Below, piece by piece: positions 1 through 7,162 of a stretch of DNA of 23,052 bases. The notes under the pieces were generated by a model. That model did no database searches. It had not been told where the DNA came from and saw nothing but the letters and a program-made list of their open reading frames with translations. Numbering within the stretch: position 1 is the stretch's first letter; the number at the start of each line of letters is the position of its first letter. The translations under genes and the position numbers were made by a program. Location: contig JAKAMK010000004.1 in the NCBI GenBank assembly GCA_021812925.1, positions 1-23,052 on the forward strand, written 5' to 3'. Origin of the DNA: a bacterium. GTDB taxonomy: Bacteria > Patescibacteria > Paceibacteria > UBA9973 > UBA2103.

Positions 1-21
1 CTAATCTGGTACCATGCGCCC

Positions 22-525
22 ATGATTCTCACCTCGAAATCGCCGGATTTCTTTCCGGAGGCCGAGAACTTCCACAACGAATGCGGCGCGTACCAGCTGC
101 AGGCGGCCATCCGCGCGTATAGCAACAAGATTCCGCCCGTCCCGCCGGTCTCGGAGCTGTATCACTCGGACAAGGACCGCGAGCGTGACTGGTCGCTGCC
201 GTGGAACATGCCGAAGATCCTCGAGCGCTACGGCGTCCTCGCGAAGACGGGCTTCTGGGTCGCGCCGTCGTTCACGCCGAACGTCATCGGCAATCTTCGT
301 GCGGACAAGCCCTCGCTCTTCGTCGTGAAGAGCATCCAGGGCCTCGGTCGTCTGCACTGGATGAGCGCCTGGGGATTCGACCCGTCCACGAGTGAGTTCC
401 TCGTCTACGACTCGCAGATGCCGCAGAGCGACGCGCGCCACGGCAACACGCGCTACCACGCGAACCTCCTCACGCGCCACCTCCCGTGGCTCGGCACGTT
501 CGGCGTGACCATTCTTGGACAATAA
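22..525 (+). CDS. C39-like (papain-fold) cysteine peptidase, possibly truncated at left edge
   Basis: The 167-residue product has the order of a C39-like cysteine peptidase domain: Cys21 in NECGAYQ at the start of a helix, His112 in RLHWMSAWGFD and Asp130 in FLVYDSQ. Members of this fold cleave peptides or act as peptidase-like domains of unknown substrate. No signal peptide or membrane segment is visible. The reading frame is open to the window edge (LIWYHAP precedes Met22) and there is no Shine-Dalgarno site before the ATG, so the true start may lie outside the window. The gene ends inside the left arm of a shared terminator and converges on the (-) gene at 577-1089. The family call rests on motif spacing only; the substrate is unknown. 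Confidence 0.6.
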   Translation: MILTSKSPDFFPEAENFHNECGAYQLQAAIRAYSNKIPPVPPVSELYHSDKDRERDWSLPWNMPKILERYGVLAKTGFWVAPSFTPNVIGNLRADKPSLFVVKSIQGLGRLHWMSAWGFDPSTSEFLVYDSQMPQSDARHGNTRYHANLLTRHLPWLGTFGVTILGQ

Positions 526-551
526 AAGGCTCGGATCACTCCGAGCCTTTT
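524..551. terminator. Bidirectional intrinsic terminator
   Basis: A perfect 12-bp stem, AAAAGGCTCGGA at 524-535 and TCCGAGCCTTTT at 540-551, closes a TCAC loop. The A/T flanks give a T-tract on both strands, so it can end the (+) peptidase gene and the (-) membrane-protein gene that converge here. The stop codon of the (+) gene overlaps the left arm. Confidence 0.9.
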
Positions 552-576
552 GTACTTGGCGGCACAATCCGACTAT

Positions 577-1089
577 TCAGCCGACCTGCACGTCCGGCAG
601 AACGACCGGAAGTTCGGCAGTGGCCGCGGCGATGGAACGCTGCACGAGCGCGTGCGCAAGGTCGTACTTCTTGAACTTGTACGCCACGCGCGCCTGCTGG
701 CAGAGCTGCACGGCCATGCCATAGCGGTGGTTCTGCAGACGGAAGTCGTAGTGATTATCGAACATCCGCAAAAGTCCGAAAACCGCGAGCGAGACCAGGT
801 AGTACGTCGTGCCGAATTCAGGAAAGGTGAGCCCGATTGTGAGCACGATTATCGGTGCGACGCCCGTGCCGAAGACGTTGATAACGGCATGCGCGATTCC
901 GAACGCCTCGTATTTCCAGCGCACGACAAACATCTGCCGCTGGATTTCGAGCGCACCCGGCTCGTTCATGGTCTCGGCATCGTGCCAGTAGAAGTCGACG
1001 CGCTCGCCGTTCGGGCCGATACGGTACGTCTGCTGGAACATGAGGAGCAACACGCGCCTCAGTAGTGCTAAGAGGAACTTTCCACCCAT
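577..1089 (-). CDS. Unknown membrane protein with two predicted helices
   Basis: This 170-residue protein is not recognised. It has a basic N-terminus with a hydrophobic stretch (LLALLRRVLLLMF), then a charged region, two likely membrane segments (about residues 66-89 and 93-110), and a soluble helical C-terminus (about 120-165) rich in Ala, Gln and Tyr that could be TPR-like. The start is well supported: a GGGAGAG Shine-Dalgarno site lies about 5-8 bases before the ATG on the (-) strand. The codon use matches the neighbours. It converges on the C39-like gene and shares its terminator. A candidate extended -10 promoter lies at 1128-1156. No function can be assigned. Confidence 0.75.
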   Translation of the reverse strand: MGGKFLLALLRRVLLLMFQQTYRIGPNGERVDFYWHDAETMNEPGALEIQRQMFVVRWKYEAFGIAHAVINVFGTGVAPIIVLTIGLTFPEFGTTYYLVSLAVFGLLRMFDNHYDFRLQNHRYGMAVQLCQQARVAYKFKKYDLAHALVQRSIAAATAELPVVLPDVQVG

Positions 1090-1127
1090 GACTCTCTCCC
1101 GTAATTGCGTGGAAATGAACTGAGTTA

Positions 1128-1156
1128 TTTATGCCACATAATAAGAGTCTATGCAA
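1128..1156 (-). promoter_or_regulatory. Candidate promoter for the 577-1089 gene
   Basis: On the (-) strand TTGCAT (1151-1156) lies 17 bases before CATAAA (1128-1133). The -10 is preceded by TGG, which makes an extended -10 element. The hexamers match the sigma70 consensus only partly (3/6 and 4/6). The predicted transcript start, near 1121, leaves a leader of about 30 bases that contains the Shine-Dalgarno site. Confidence 0.35.
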
Positions 1157-1169
1157 GTCCATACCCCCA

Positions 1170-1200
1170 CGGCGATTCGCGAAAGCGAATCGCCGCTTTT
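1170..1200 (+). terminator. GAAA-loop hairpin with T-rich tail, terminator-like
   Basis: CGGCGATTCGC (1170-1180) pairs with GCGAATCGCCG (1185-1195) around a GAAA tetraloop and is followed by CTTTTCTT. It looks like a (+) strand intrinsic terminator, yet no (+) gene lies directly upstream: the region between 1090 and 1170 is the promoter region of a (-) gene. It may insulate the GH130 block or end a short unannotated transcript. Confidence 0.45.
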
Positions 1201-1222
1201 CTTGGCCTGTGCATTTCCCCGT

Positions 1223-1249
1223 TTGCGCGGCGCGCACGGATGCTACAGT
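1223..1249 (+). promoter_or_regulatory. Candidate extended -10 promoter for the GH130 block
   Basis: TGCTACAGT (1241-1249) is a TGn extended -10 element, with TTGCGC at 1223-1228, a -35-like hexamer spaced slightly short. It lies just downstream of the GAAA hairpin and about 110 bases before the chosen GH130 start. No better candidate was seen between 1200 and 1367. Confidence 0.3.
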
Positions 1250-1366
1250 GCAGGTACGCTTGCTGCGCCGCGCATTTCTGCATAGCCGCTTCCTTCTCGA
1301 GCAGCGAGCGTGCAATATCCCGCTTGGCGTACTCGGGACCTTTGTGCGTTACGGCGCCCTTCACGA

Positions 1367-2521
1367 ATGGACCTTCTGTTTATCGTAAACATACTCGCGC
1401 TCTTTCTCTCCCTATTCGTCATCGGGGCGGTACTTGGCGCCGCATTCTCGAAACCGTTCCGCAAGAAGCTGCTTGAACTCCTCCTCATACGGAAGCAGCT
1501 CCGGCTTTCGCGGGTCGCACAGAATCCCATCCTGCGGCCCGGCTCGTACCCGTGGACTGCGGAGGCGGTACTGAATCCGGCGGCCGCCGTACTCGGCGGC
1601 CGCACGCACCTCATCTATCGCGCCATCGGCGGCGACGGCGTCTCGCGCCTCGGCTACGCGTCATCCGAGGACGGCGTCCTCTTCGACGAGCGCCTCCCCC
1701 ACCCGGTCTTCGAAGCGCGGTACCCGGGCGGCGTGCCGGAGTACGCGCGCCGCTACTCGCCGGTGCTCTATCCGTCGGGCGGTTCGTGGGGCGGCTGCGA
1801 GGACCCGCGCATGGTCGTCCTCGACGGCACCGTGTACGTCACCTTTAATATGTTCGAGAACTGGCAGCTGCGCGTCGGCGTCATCTGGATGAGCGAGGCG
1901 GATTTCCTCGCGAAGCGCTTCGGGCAGTGGCAGGGGCCGTACATCCTCTCGCACACCAATCGTGAGAAGAACTGGGTACTCTTCCCAGAAAAGATAGGAG
2001 GCAAGTTCGCGGTTCTGCACGGCATCATCGACAACGACGAGCACCGCGTGCGCATCGCGTACACGGACGACCTCCGCACGCTGCGGCAGCAGACGTTCGA
2101 GACTGTGGACCCGCAGCAGGTGCCGAACTCGCCCATCGCCTGGCACGTCCACGTGCGGAGCGCCGGACCGCCGCCACTCAAAACCGAGCGCGGCTGGCTC
2201 GTCTTCTACCACGCGCACGACGCAGCCGAAGGCGGCAAGTACAAGCTCGGCGCCATGCTCCTCGACCTCGAGAACCCGGAGCACATCATCACGCGCGCCA
2301 TCGCGCCGGTGCTCACCCCGGACGCGCACTACGAGAACGACGGCAAGCCGGGCATCGTGTACGCCGCGGGCGCCGTCATCCGTGACGACACCATCTACGT
2401 ATACTACGGCGGCGCGGACAAGGTCGTCTGTGTCGCCACCGCGCCCTTGCACCAGTTCCTCGACGCGCTTATCGAAGGCGAGCTCGTCGAACTCGTGTCG
2501 CAGGACACGCAGACGCAGTAA
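1367..2521 (+). CDS. Membrane-anchored GH130-family glycosidase/phosphorylase-related protein
   Basis: This 384-residue protein begins with a membrane anchor (about residues 2-28) followed by a five-bladed beta-propeller of GH130 type. Supporting motifs are QNPILRP, AVLNPAA, THLIYRA, GGCEDPR with the expected general acid Asp146, LFPEKIGGKF, the GWLVFYHAHD and YKLGAMLLDL blades, and YVYYGGADKVVCVATAPL at the end. GH130 enzymes phosphorolyse or hydrolyse beta-mannosides. ATG 1367 was chosen because it directly precedes the anchor; a GTG at 1310 would add 19 residues unlike the family, and neither start has a Shine-Dalgarno site. The gene is 14 bases from the MFS gene and is a paralogue of the double-GH130 protein at 3777. 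Whether it acts as a phosphorylase or hydrolase, and on which glycan, cannot be read from the sequence. Confidence 0.85.
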   Translation: MDLLFIVNILALFLSLFVIGAVLGAAFSKPFRKKLLELLLIRKQLRLSRVAQNPILRPGSYPWTAEAVLNPAAAVLGGRTHLIYRAIGGDGVSRLGYASSEDGVLFDERLPHPVFEARYPGGVPEYARRYSPVLYPSGGSWGGCEDPRMVVLDGTVYVTFNMFENWQLRVGVIWMSEADFLAKRFGQWQGPYILSHTNREKNWVLFPEKIGGKFAVLHGIIDNDEHRVRIAYTDDLRTLRQQTFETVDPQQVPNSPIAWHVHVRSAGPPPLKTERGWLVFYHAHDAAEGGKYKLGAMLLDLENPEHIITRAIAPVLTPDAHYENDGKPGIVYAAGAVIRDDTIYVYYGGADKVVCVATAPLHQFLDALIEGELVELVSQDTQTQ

Positions 2522-2523
2522 GG

Positions 2524-2529
2524 TACTAT
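2524..2529 (+). promoter_or_regulatory. Leaderless-type -10 box (TACTAT) of the MFS gene
   Basis: TACTAT ends exactly six bases before ATG 2536, the spacing that puts the transcription start on the A of the start codon. No Shine-Dalgarno site precedes the gene. No clear -35 was seen. The box directly follows the stop codon of the upstream gene, so this would be an internal operon promoter. Confidence 0.4.
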
Positions 2530-2535
2530 TCGGAC

Positions 2536-3768
2536 ATGTTCTCGTCGACGTTTCGGCAATTTTCAGCACTCCGCCCCCCGGTCCGCGCCCTTATCTTCTT
2601 GTTCTGGATTTATGATTTTACCGGTGGAATGGTCGGTGTCTTCACGCAGATATTCCTGTACCAGCGCTTCACGAGCCTAGAGCTCAACATCATCGCCACC
2701 ATCGTGTTCTACACGGGCATAATGGTCGGGTTTGTTATCCCTGGGATACTTGCCACATTCTGGCAACTCAATATAAAAAAGGGGTTCGCCTGGAGCTTCC
2801 TCTTTCTAGGACTCTCGCTCCTATACCTCCTCTCTATAACTGACACGTGGCATGCCTACGTCGCCATGTTCTTCTGGGGATTTGGCCAAGGCGTGTTCTG
2901 GCTAACCGTCAACACCTTTGAACTTTCCGAGACCAAGAACGAGGAGCGCGATTTCTATGCTTCAGCGCTTAACGCAGGCACCCAAGTGCTCGGGCTCGCA
3001 GGACCAGCAGCTGCAACTGCTTTGCTTTGGATTTCGTCATCAGTATTGCATCTCGGGACGTACACGCTTCTCTTTACGGTTGCGCCCGCCATCTACCTAC
3101 TCGGTTTCTTTTGCTTCTCGAGCATCGCCGACTACCGCCCACCGCGTATCCGCTGGGAAGACATTCACTACTATTTCACAGACCGCAAAAATCAGGCGGC
3201 TCAGCTCTATACGTTCGGCACCGGCATCCAACAGACACTCGGCATCATCATCATGCCGCTCGTGACGCTCGCCATACTCGGGACCGCACTTCGCGTTGGC
3301 GTATACAACACACTCTTCGCCATACTGTCCGCTCTGTGCGTTCTCGCGGTTGCGCGGTATCGTACACCGAAAAACCGCTTGCTCATTTATGGCATTACCG
3401 TCCTCGGTATCGCCGCCGCAGTGGTGTGGCTCGGCTACGCATTCACATTCTTAGCCCTCGCCATATATACGGTGGTCGACGCTACCCTTTCACCCGTCAT
3501 GGGTGTCACGGCGCACGTGGTCGACTTGAGCGCAATGGAAGTCGGGCGCAGCGACACTGATTTTTATGCAACTATGATTTTGCGCGATTTCTTCTTGTGG
3601 GTCTGGCGAAGCGTCGGCGGACTCGTGCTCCTTGCGCTGGTCGCGCTTGCCGGCGGACTTGAAGCGCAATCGCTTTCGCTCGGGCTGTACGCGCTCGCAG
3701 TCGCGTTCGGCGTGACCTACTTCGGTGCATATCTCTTCACGCGACTGCACCATTCCGTAGTACTCTAG
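2536..3768 (+). CDS. MFS-type transporter in a GH130 locus
   Basis: This 410-residue, strongly hydrophobic protein has about 11-12 predicted membrane segments in two halves joined by a charged loop (IADYRPPRIRWEDIHYYFTDRKN, about residues 196-218). This is the layout of a major facilitator superfamily permease. FFWGFGQGVFW and the acidic ELSETKNEERDFYAS loop follow the first helices. It sits between two GH130 genes with 14- and 8-base gaps, so by context it could move a mannoside or other oligosaccharide across the membrane, but direction and substrate are inference. Codon use looks somewhat less GC-biased than in its neighbours, for instance an A-rich run near 2775. There is no Shine-Dalgarno site; a TACTAT box suggests leaderless expression. 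Confidence 0.75.
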   Translation: MFSSTFRQFSALRPPVRALIFLFWIYDFTGGMVGVFTQIFLYQRFTSLELNIIATIVFYTGIMVGFVIPGILATFWQLNIKKGFAWSFLFLGLSLLYLLSITDTWHAYVAMFFWGFGQGVFWLTVNTFELSETKNEERDFYASALNAGTQVLGLAGPAAATALLWISSSVLHLGTYTLLFTVAPAIYLLGFFCFSSIADYRPPRIRWEDIHYYFTDRKNQAAQLYTFGTGIQQTLGIIIMPLVTLAILGTALRVGVYNTLFAILSALCVLAVARYRTPKNRLLIYGITVLGIAAAVVWLGYAFTFLALAIYTVVDATLSPVMGVTAHVVDLSAMEVGRSDTDFYATMILRDFFLWVWRSVGGLVLLALVALAGGLEAQSLSLGLYALAVAFGVTYFGAYLFTRLHHSVVL

Positions 3769-3776
3769 TCATAGCC

Positions 3777-5741
3777 ATGTTCGTCATTCGCCGAGAACCG
3801 CATAACCCGATACTCTCGCCGCTGCGCGAGCGGCCGTGGGAGGCGCGCGCGACCTTCAACCCGTCGGTCGTGAAGACCGAGGACGGCCCCTCTGCAGGAC
3901 TCGGGGCAGGCTGGCACCTGTGGTACCGCGCGCTCGGGAACGCGGACGTGCTCCAGTCGCCGCACCCGGGCCTCTCTTCAATCGGCCACGCGTTCTCCGA
4001 GGACGGCGTGCACTTCCACTCGCGCACGCAGGTACTCGCACCCGACGCGCCGTTCGACCAGTTTGGCTGCGAGGACCCGCGCGTCACGTACTTCGAGGGC
4101 AAGTACTACTGCTTCTACACGGCGCTCGGCGGTTACCCGTTCGGCCCGGGCAACATAAAGGTGGGCGTCGCGGTCGGCGACTCGCCCGAGCATTTCTCCG
4201 AACGGCACCTCGTGACGCCCTTCAATGCGAAAGCGGCAACCCTCTTCCCTGAGCGGGTCGACGGCGACGTGCTCCTCCTCCTCACCGCGCATACCGACTG
4301 GACCGAGGAGTACCCGCGCCCGACCATCGCGCTCGCACGCGCGAAGCGCGTCGAAGATTTCTACGACGAGAACTACTGGAACGCGTGGCACGCAGAACTG
4401 CCGAAGCACGCGATTCCCGACCTGCGCCGCACCGACCGTGACCACATCGAAGTAGGCGCGACGCCCATCCTCACTGAGAAAGGCTGGCTGCTCATCTATT
4501 CGTATATCACCGACTACTACGACGAGCACAGGCGCGTGTTCTCGGTTGAGGCGGCGCTCCTTGACCGGAACGACCCGCAGAAGCTCATCTCGCGCAGCTA
4601 CCCGTTTCTGATTCCGCAGGAGATATACGAGGAGTATGGCTTTGTGCCGAACATCGTCTTCCCTTCGGGCGCGACCGTGGACGGCGACACGCTCGAGCTG
4701 TGGTATGGCGCGGCGGACACCGTCTGCGCAAAAGCATCCGTGCGGCTCGCAGATCTCCTCCGCCACCTCGACCCCGAGGGTCCGGCGCGCACCTTTACCC
4801 GCGAGAAAGAAAATCCGATACTCGTGCCCCACGGCACCGGGTTCGAGAGCCGCGACGTGTTCAACCCGGCGGCGGTGGACCTCGACGGGTCCGTGCACAT
4901 CCTCTACCGCGCGATGGACGCGACAAACACATCAACGATCGGGCTCGCGAAGTCGAAAGATGGCGTGCATATCGACGAGCGCCTGCCCGAACCTATCTAC
5001 GTGCCGCGCGCCGACTTCGAAAAGAAGAAAGGAGCGCCGGACGGCAACTCCGGTTGCGAAGACCCGCGCGCGGTCGTGATCGGCGACCGGCTCTACCTCA
5101 CCTACACCGCATACGACGGCGTGCATGCGCCGCGCGGCGCGGTGTCCTCGATAGCGCTCGACGATTTCCGTGCGAAGCGTTTCGATGCGTGGAGCACGCC
5201 CGCGCTCCTCACGCCCGACAACATCGATGATAAGGACCTCGCGCTCCTGCCGGAAAAGATAGGCGGAAACTTTCTCCTCTATCACCGTATTAATAACCAG
5301 ATCTGCGCGGATCTCCTGCCCGACCTCGAAGCCGGCAAGCGCATCTCGCGCTGCATCGAGATACTGCCGCCGCGGCACGGCATGTGGGACGGCGCGAAGG
5401 TCGGCGTCGCTGCACCGCCTATTAAGGTCGACGCGGGCTACCTCATGATCTACCACGGCGTCTCCGAGGGCGGCGCGACGTACCGCCTCGGCGCCATCCT
5501 CCTCGACCACGACGGTATCACGCTCCTCGCGCGTACCGCGGACCCTCTCTTTGAACCGATTGAGCCGTACGAAAAGACCGGCGACGTGCCGAACGTCGTC
5601 TTCGCCTGCGGCGCAGTCGTGCGCCCCTCGGCAACACTTGGGACAAGCGGCGACACGCTCTACCTCTACTACGGCGGCGGCGACCACGTCGTCGGCGTCG
5701 CAACCGCATCGCTCTCGCACATCGTGCGCGCACTCACATGA
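3777..5741 (+). CDS. Tandem double-domain GH130 protein
   Basis: This 654-residue protein holds two complete GH130-like propellers in one chain, about residues 1-330 and 335-650, with no signal peptide. Each opens with an (E)NPIL motif and holds a GCEDPR motif, with expected general acids Asp100 and Asp429. The second domain keeps the fuller set of family blocks: LLPEKIGGNF, PPIKVDAGYLMIYHG, YRLGAILLD, GDVPNVVFACGA and YLYYGGGDHVVGVATA. The first is more divergent: VGATPILTEKGWLLIYSY replaces the Lys/His-containing block, and it ends ELWYGAADTVCAKAS. A plausible reading is one catalytic and one altered domain. GH130 enzymes are known single-domain proteins of about 300-400 residues, so the fusion is unusual. 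It lies 8 bases after the MFS gene and forms one block with it. Confidence 0.85.
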   Translation: MFVIRREPHNPILSPLRERPWEARATFNPSVVKTEDGPSAGLGAGWHLWYRALGNADVLQSPHPGLSSIGHAFSEDGVHFHSRTQVLAPDAPFDQFGCEDPRVTYFEGKYYCFYTALGGYPFGPGNIKVGVAVGDSPEHFSERHLVTPFNAKAATLFPERVDGDVLLLLTAHTDWTEEYPRPTIALARAKRVEDFYDENYWNAWHAELPKHAIPDLRRTDRDHIEVGATPILTEKGWLLIYSYITDYYDEHRRVFSVEAALLDRNDPQKLISRSYPFLIPQEIYEEYGFVPNIVFPSGATVDGDTLELWYGAADTVCAKASVRLADLLRHLDPEGPARTFTREKENPILVPHGTGFESRDVFNPAAVDLDGSVHILYRAMDATNTSTIGLAKSKDGVHIDERLPEPIYVPRADFEKKKGAPDGNSGCEDPRAVVIGDRLYLTYTAYDGVHAPRGAVSSIALDDFRAKRFDAWSTPALLTPDNIDDKDLALLPEKIGGNFLLYHRINNQICADLLPDLEAGKRISRCIEILPPRHGMWDGAKVGVAAPPIKVDAGYLMIYHGVSEGGATYRLGAILLDHDGITLLARTADPLFEPIEPYEKTGDVPNVVFACGAVVRPSATLGTSGDTLYLYYGGGDHVVGVATASLSHIVRALT

Positions 5742-5751
5742 AATACTCTCT

Positions 5752-5881
5752 GCAGACGCCGCAGAAAACGACCGGGCCGTGCGATTTTGGAGGCTCTGCA
5801 CAGCGCGACGGCGCGAGCAGGAGGAAATTCGCCAGCAGGCGAATATTCCGTACTCCAAAATCGCACGGGTCGGGCGTCTGC
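5752..5881. repeat. Long imperfect inverted-repeat element between GH130 and HAD genes
   Basis: CCGTGCGATTTTGGAG (5777-5792) pairs perfectly with 5853-5868. Outside it, GCAGACGCC (5752-5760) pairs with GGCGTCTGC (5873-5881). Inside lies a smaller hairpin, ATTCGCC-AGCA-GGCGAAT (5827-5844). The whole 130-base element fills the gap between the double-GH130 stop and the HAD start. The organisation resembles a MITE-like or BIME-like dispersed repeat, or a structured mRNA leader. Reading frames run through it on both strands, but their products look like no protein family I know. Confidence 0.75.
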
Positions 5882-5901
5882 GGCGTTGGCGACTGCCTCG
5901 C

Positions 5902-6657
5902 ATGACAACTATGCCAAAACTCATCGTCTTCGATCTCGATAACACGCTCGCGGAGAGCAAGGCGCCGCTTTCGCGCTCGATGGCACACCTCCTCGAGCGG
6001 CTCCTCGCGCGCACGAAAGTCGCGGTCATCTCGGGCGGCGCGCTCCCGCAGTTCATCTCGCAGGTGGTCGCGCGGCTCTCGCCGGACGCGGCGCTTGCAC
6101 ACCTCTACCTCCTCCCCACCTCCGGTGCGTCGCTCTACGAGTGGAAGCACGGCGCCTGGCAGAAGGTCTACGAGGAGCGCATTTCAGAAACGGACGCGGC
6201 GAAGATAGAGACCGCAATGAAGGAGGGCGCGAAGACGAGCGGCGTCATCGACTTCGACGAGCCGGCGTGGGGACCGCGCGTGGAGTACCGCGGTGGCCAG
6301 GTCTCCTACTCCGCGCTCGGGCAGGAGGCGCCCGTTGCCGAAAAGAAAGCCTGGGACCCGGACCACCGGAAGCGCCGCGCGCTGCGCGCGGCCATCGCGG
6401 CGGGACTCCCGCACGGGTACGTCGCGGCGATGGGCGGCTCGACGACCATCGACGTGACGAAGCGCGGCGTGAATAAGGCGTACGGCATTCACCAGCTCTC
6501 GGAACGCCTCCGCATCCCCGAGCGCGAGATGCTCTACGTGGGCGACGAGCTCATCGCGGGCGGCAACGACGAGATTGTCTTCACGACCGAGATCGAGACG
6601 AGGTCGGTCGCCTCGCCGACTGGCGCCGCGCGATTCATCGGACAACTCCTCGCGTAG
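5902..6657 (+). CDS. HAD-IIB phosphatase/phosphomannomutase-like enzyme
   Basis: The 251-residue product has the HAD catalytic signature FDLDNTL (Asp11 nucleophile, Asp13), VISGGALPQF as motif II, and GDELIAGGNDEI as the metal-binding motif. The middle (VEYRGGQVSYSALGQ, then AEKKAWDPDHRKR and GGSTTIDVTKRGVNKAYG) follows the order of the alpha-phosphomannomutase (PMM) cap domain. PMM interconverts mannose-1-phosphate and mannose-6-phosphate, which fits a GH130 locus because phosphorolysis of mannosides yields mannose-1-phosphate; this link is inference. An in-frame upstream extension back to 5551 runs through the inverted repeat and is rejected as a start. ATG 5902 and ATG 5911 are both possible; neither has a Shine-Dalgarno site. 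A simple sugar-phosphate phosphatase is the alternative. Confidence 0.8.
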   Translation: MTTMPKLIVFDLDNTLAESKAPLSRSMAHLLERLLARTKVAVISGGALPQFISQVVARLSPDAALAHLYLLPTSGASLYEWKHGAWQKVYEERISETDAAKIETAMKEGAKTSGVIDFDEPAWGPRVEYRGGQVSYSALGQEAPVAEKKAWDPDHRKRRALRAAIAAGLPHGYVAAMGGSTTIDVTKRGVNKAYGIHQLSERLRIPEREMLYVGDELIAGGNDEIVFTTEIETRSVASPTGAARFIGQLLA

Positions 6658-6733
6658 CACGAGTTATGCACGCGCGCGGCTTCCGCTCGGGGCGCAATGC
6701 GTCATACTAAATACATATCCGTAACGTTTGTGT

Positions 6734-7156
6734 ATGAATCATCACACGCTCCGCGAACTCGCTAAGCTCGGCACCGGCCTCGTGCTTGCCGACATTATCA
6801 GCGCGCTCTGGTTGAACGCCGCAGGACTCTTCCCCATGACCATCCTTGGCGTCACCTGGACCGCCACGGCCGTGCCATCCATCATCGTATTCGACACGGC
6901 GCTTCTTGTGCTCCTCGCGCACTACGGGTGGAACATGCGCATCCCCATCTCCTCGCCCTCTGAGCGCACGCTCCTCAACGTAGTCGGTCTCGTGTTCCTC
7001 ATCGTCGCCTTGGCACACCTCACGCGTATCGCGTTCGGCGTGACCATCTTCCTTGGCGGCTTCGATATCCCGGTGTGGCTTTCCTGGGCGGGGGTCATCA
7101 TTACTGGCTACCTCTCCTACGCGAGCTTCCACTTCGCGAGCATCCGTCGCCGCTAG
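6734..7156 (+). CDS. Unknown four-helix membrane protein upstream of P-type ATPase
   Basis: This 140-residue protein has four predicted membrane segments (about residues 12-35, 44-65, 82-104 and 112-132) and a short basic tail ending RRR. No family is recognised. It starts at ATG 6734; a TTG two codons earlier is possible. Its stop lies 6 bases before the GTG start of the proton ATPase, so the two are very probably co-transcribed. It could be an accessory or regulatory subunit of the pump, but nothing in the sequence proves this. Upstream, CATACT and TAAATA boxes at about 6703-6713 are the only promoter-like AT-rich stretch. Confidence 0.7.
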   Translation: MNHHTLRELAKLGTGLVLADIISALWLNAAGLFPMTILGVTWTATAVPSIIVFDTALLVLLAHYGWNMRIPISSPSERTLLNVVGLVFLIVALAHLTRIAFGVTIFLGGFDIPVWLSWAGVIITGYLSYASFHFASIRRR

Positions 7157-7162
7157 CACATC

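Noticed and set aside
1149..1364. 71-residue (-) strand ORF with plausible charged helices
   Set aside because: It would start from a GTG 3 bases before the GH130 ATG on the other strand, with no RBS and no room for promoters, and no family is recognised.
5551..5901. Long in-frame extension of the HAD gene
   Set aside because: It overlaps the end of the GH130 gene and reads through an inverted repeat; the HAD fold starts at 5902-5911.
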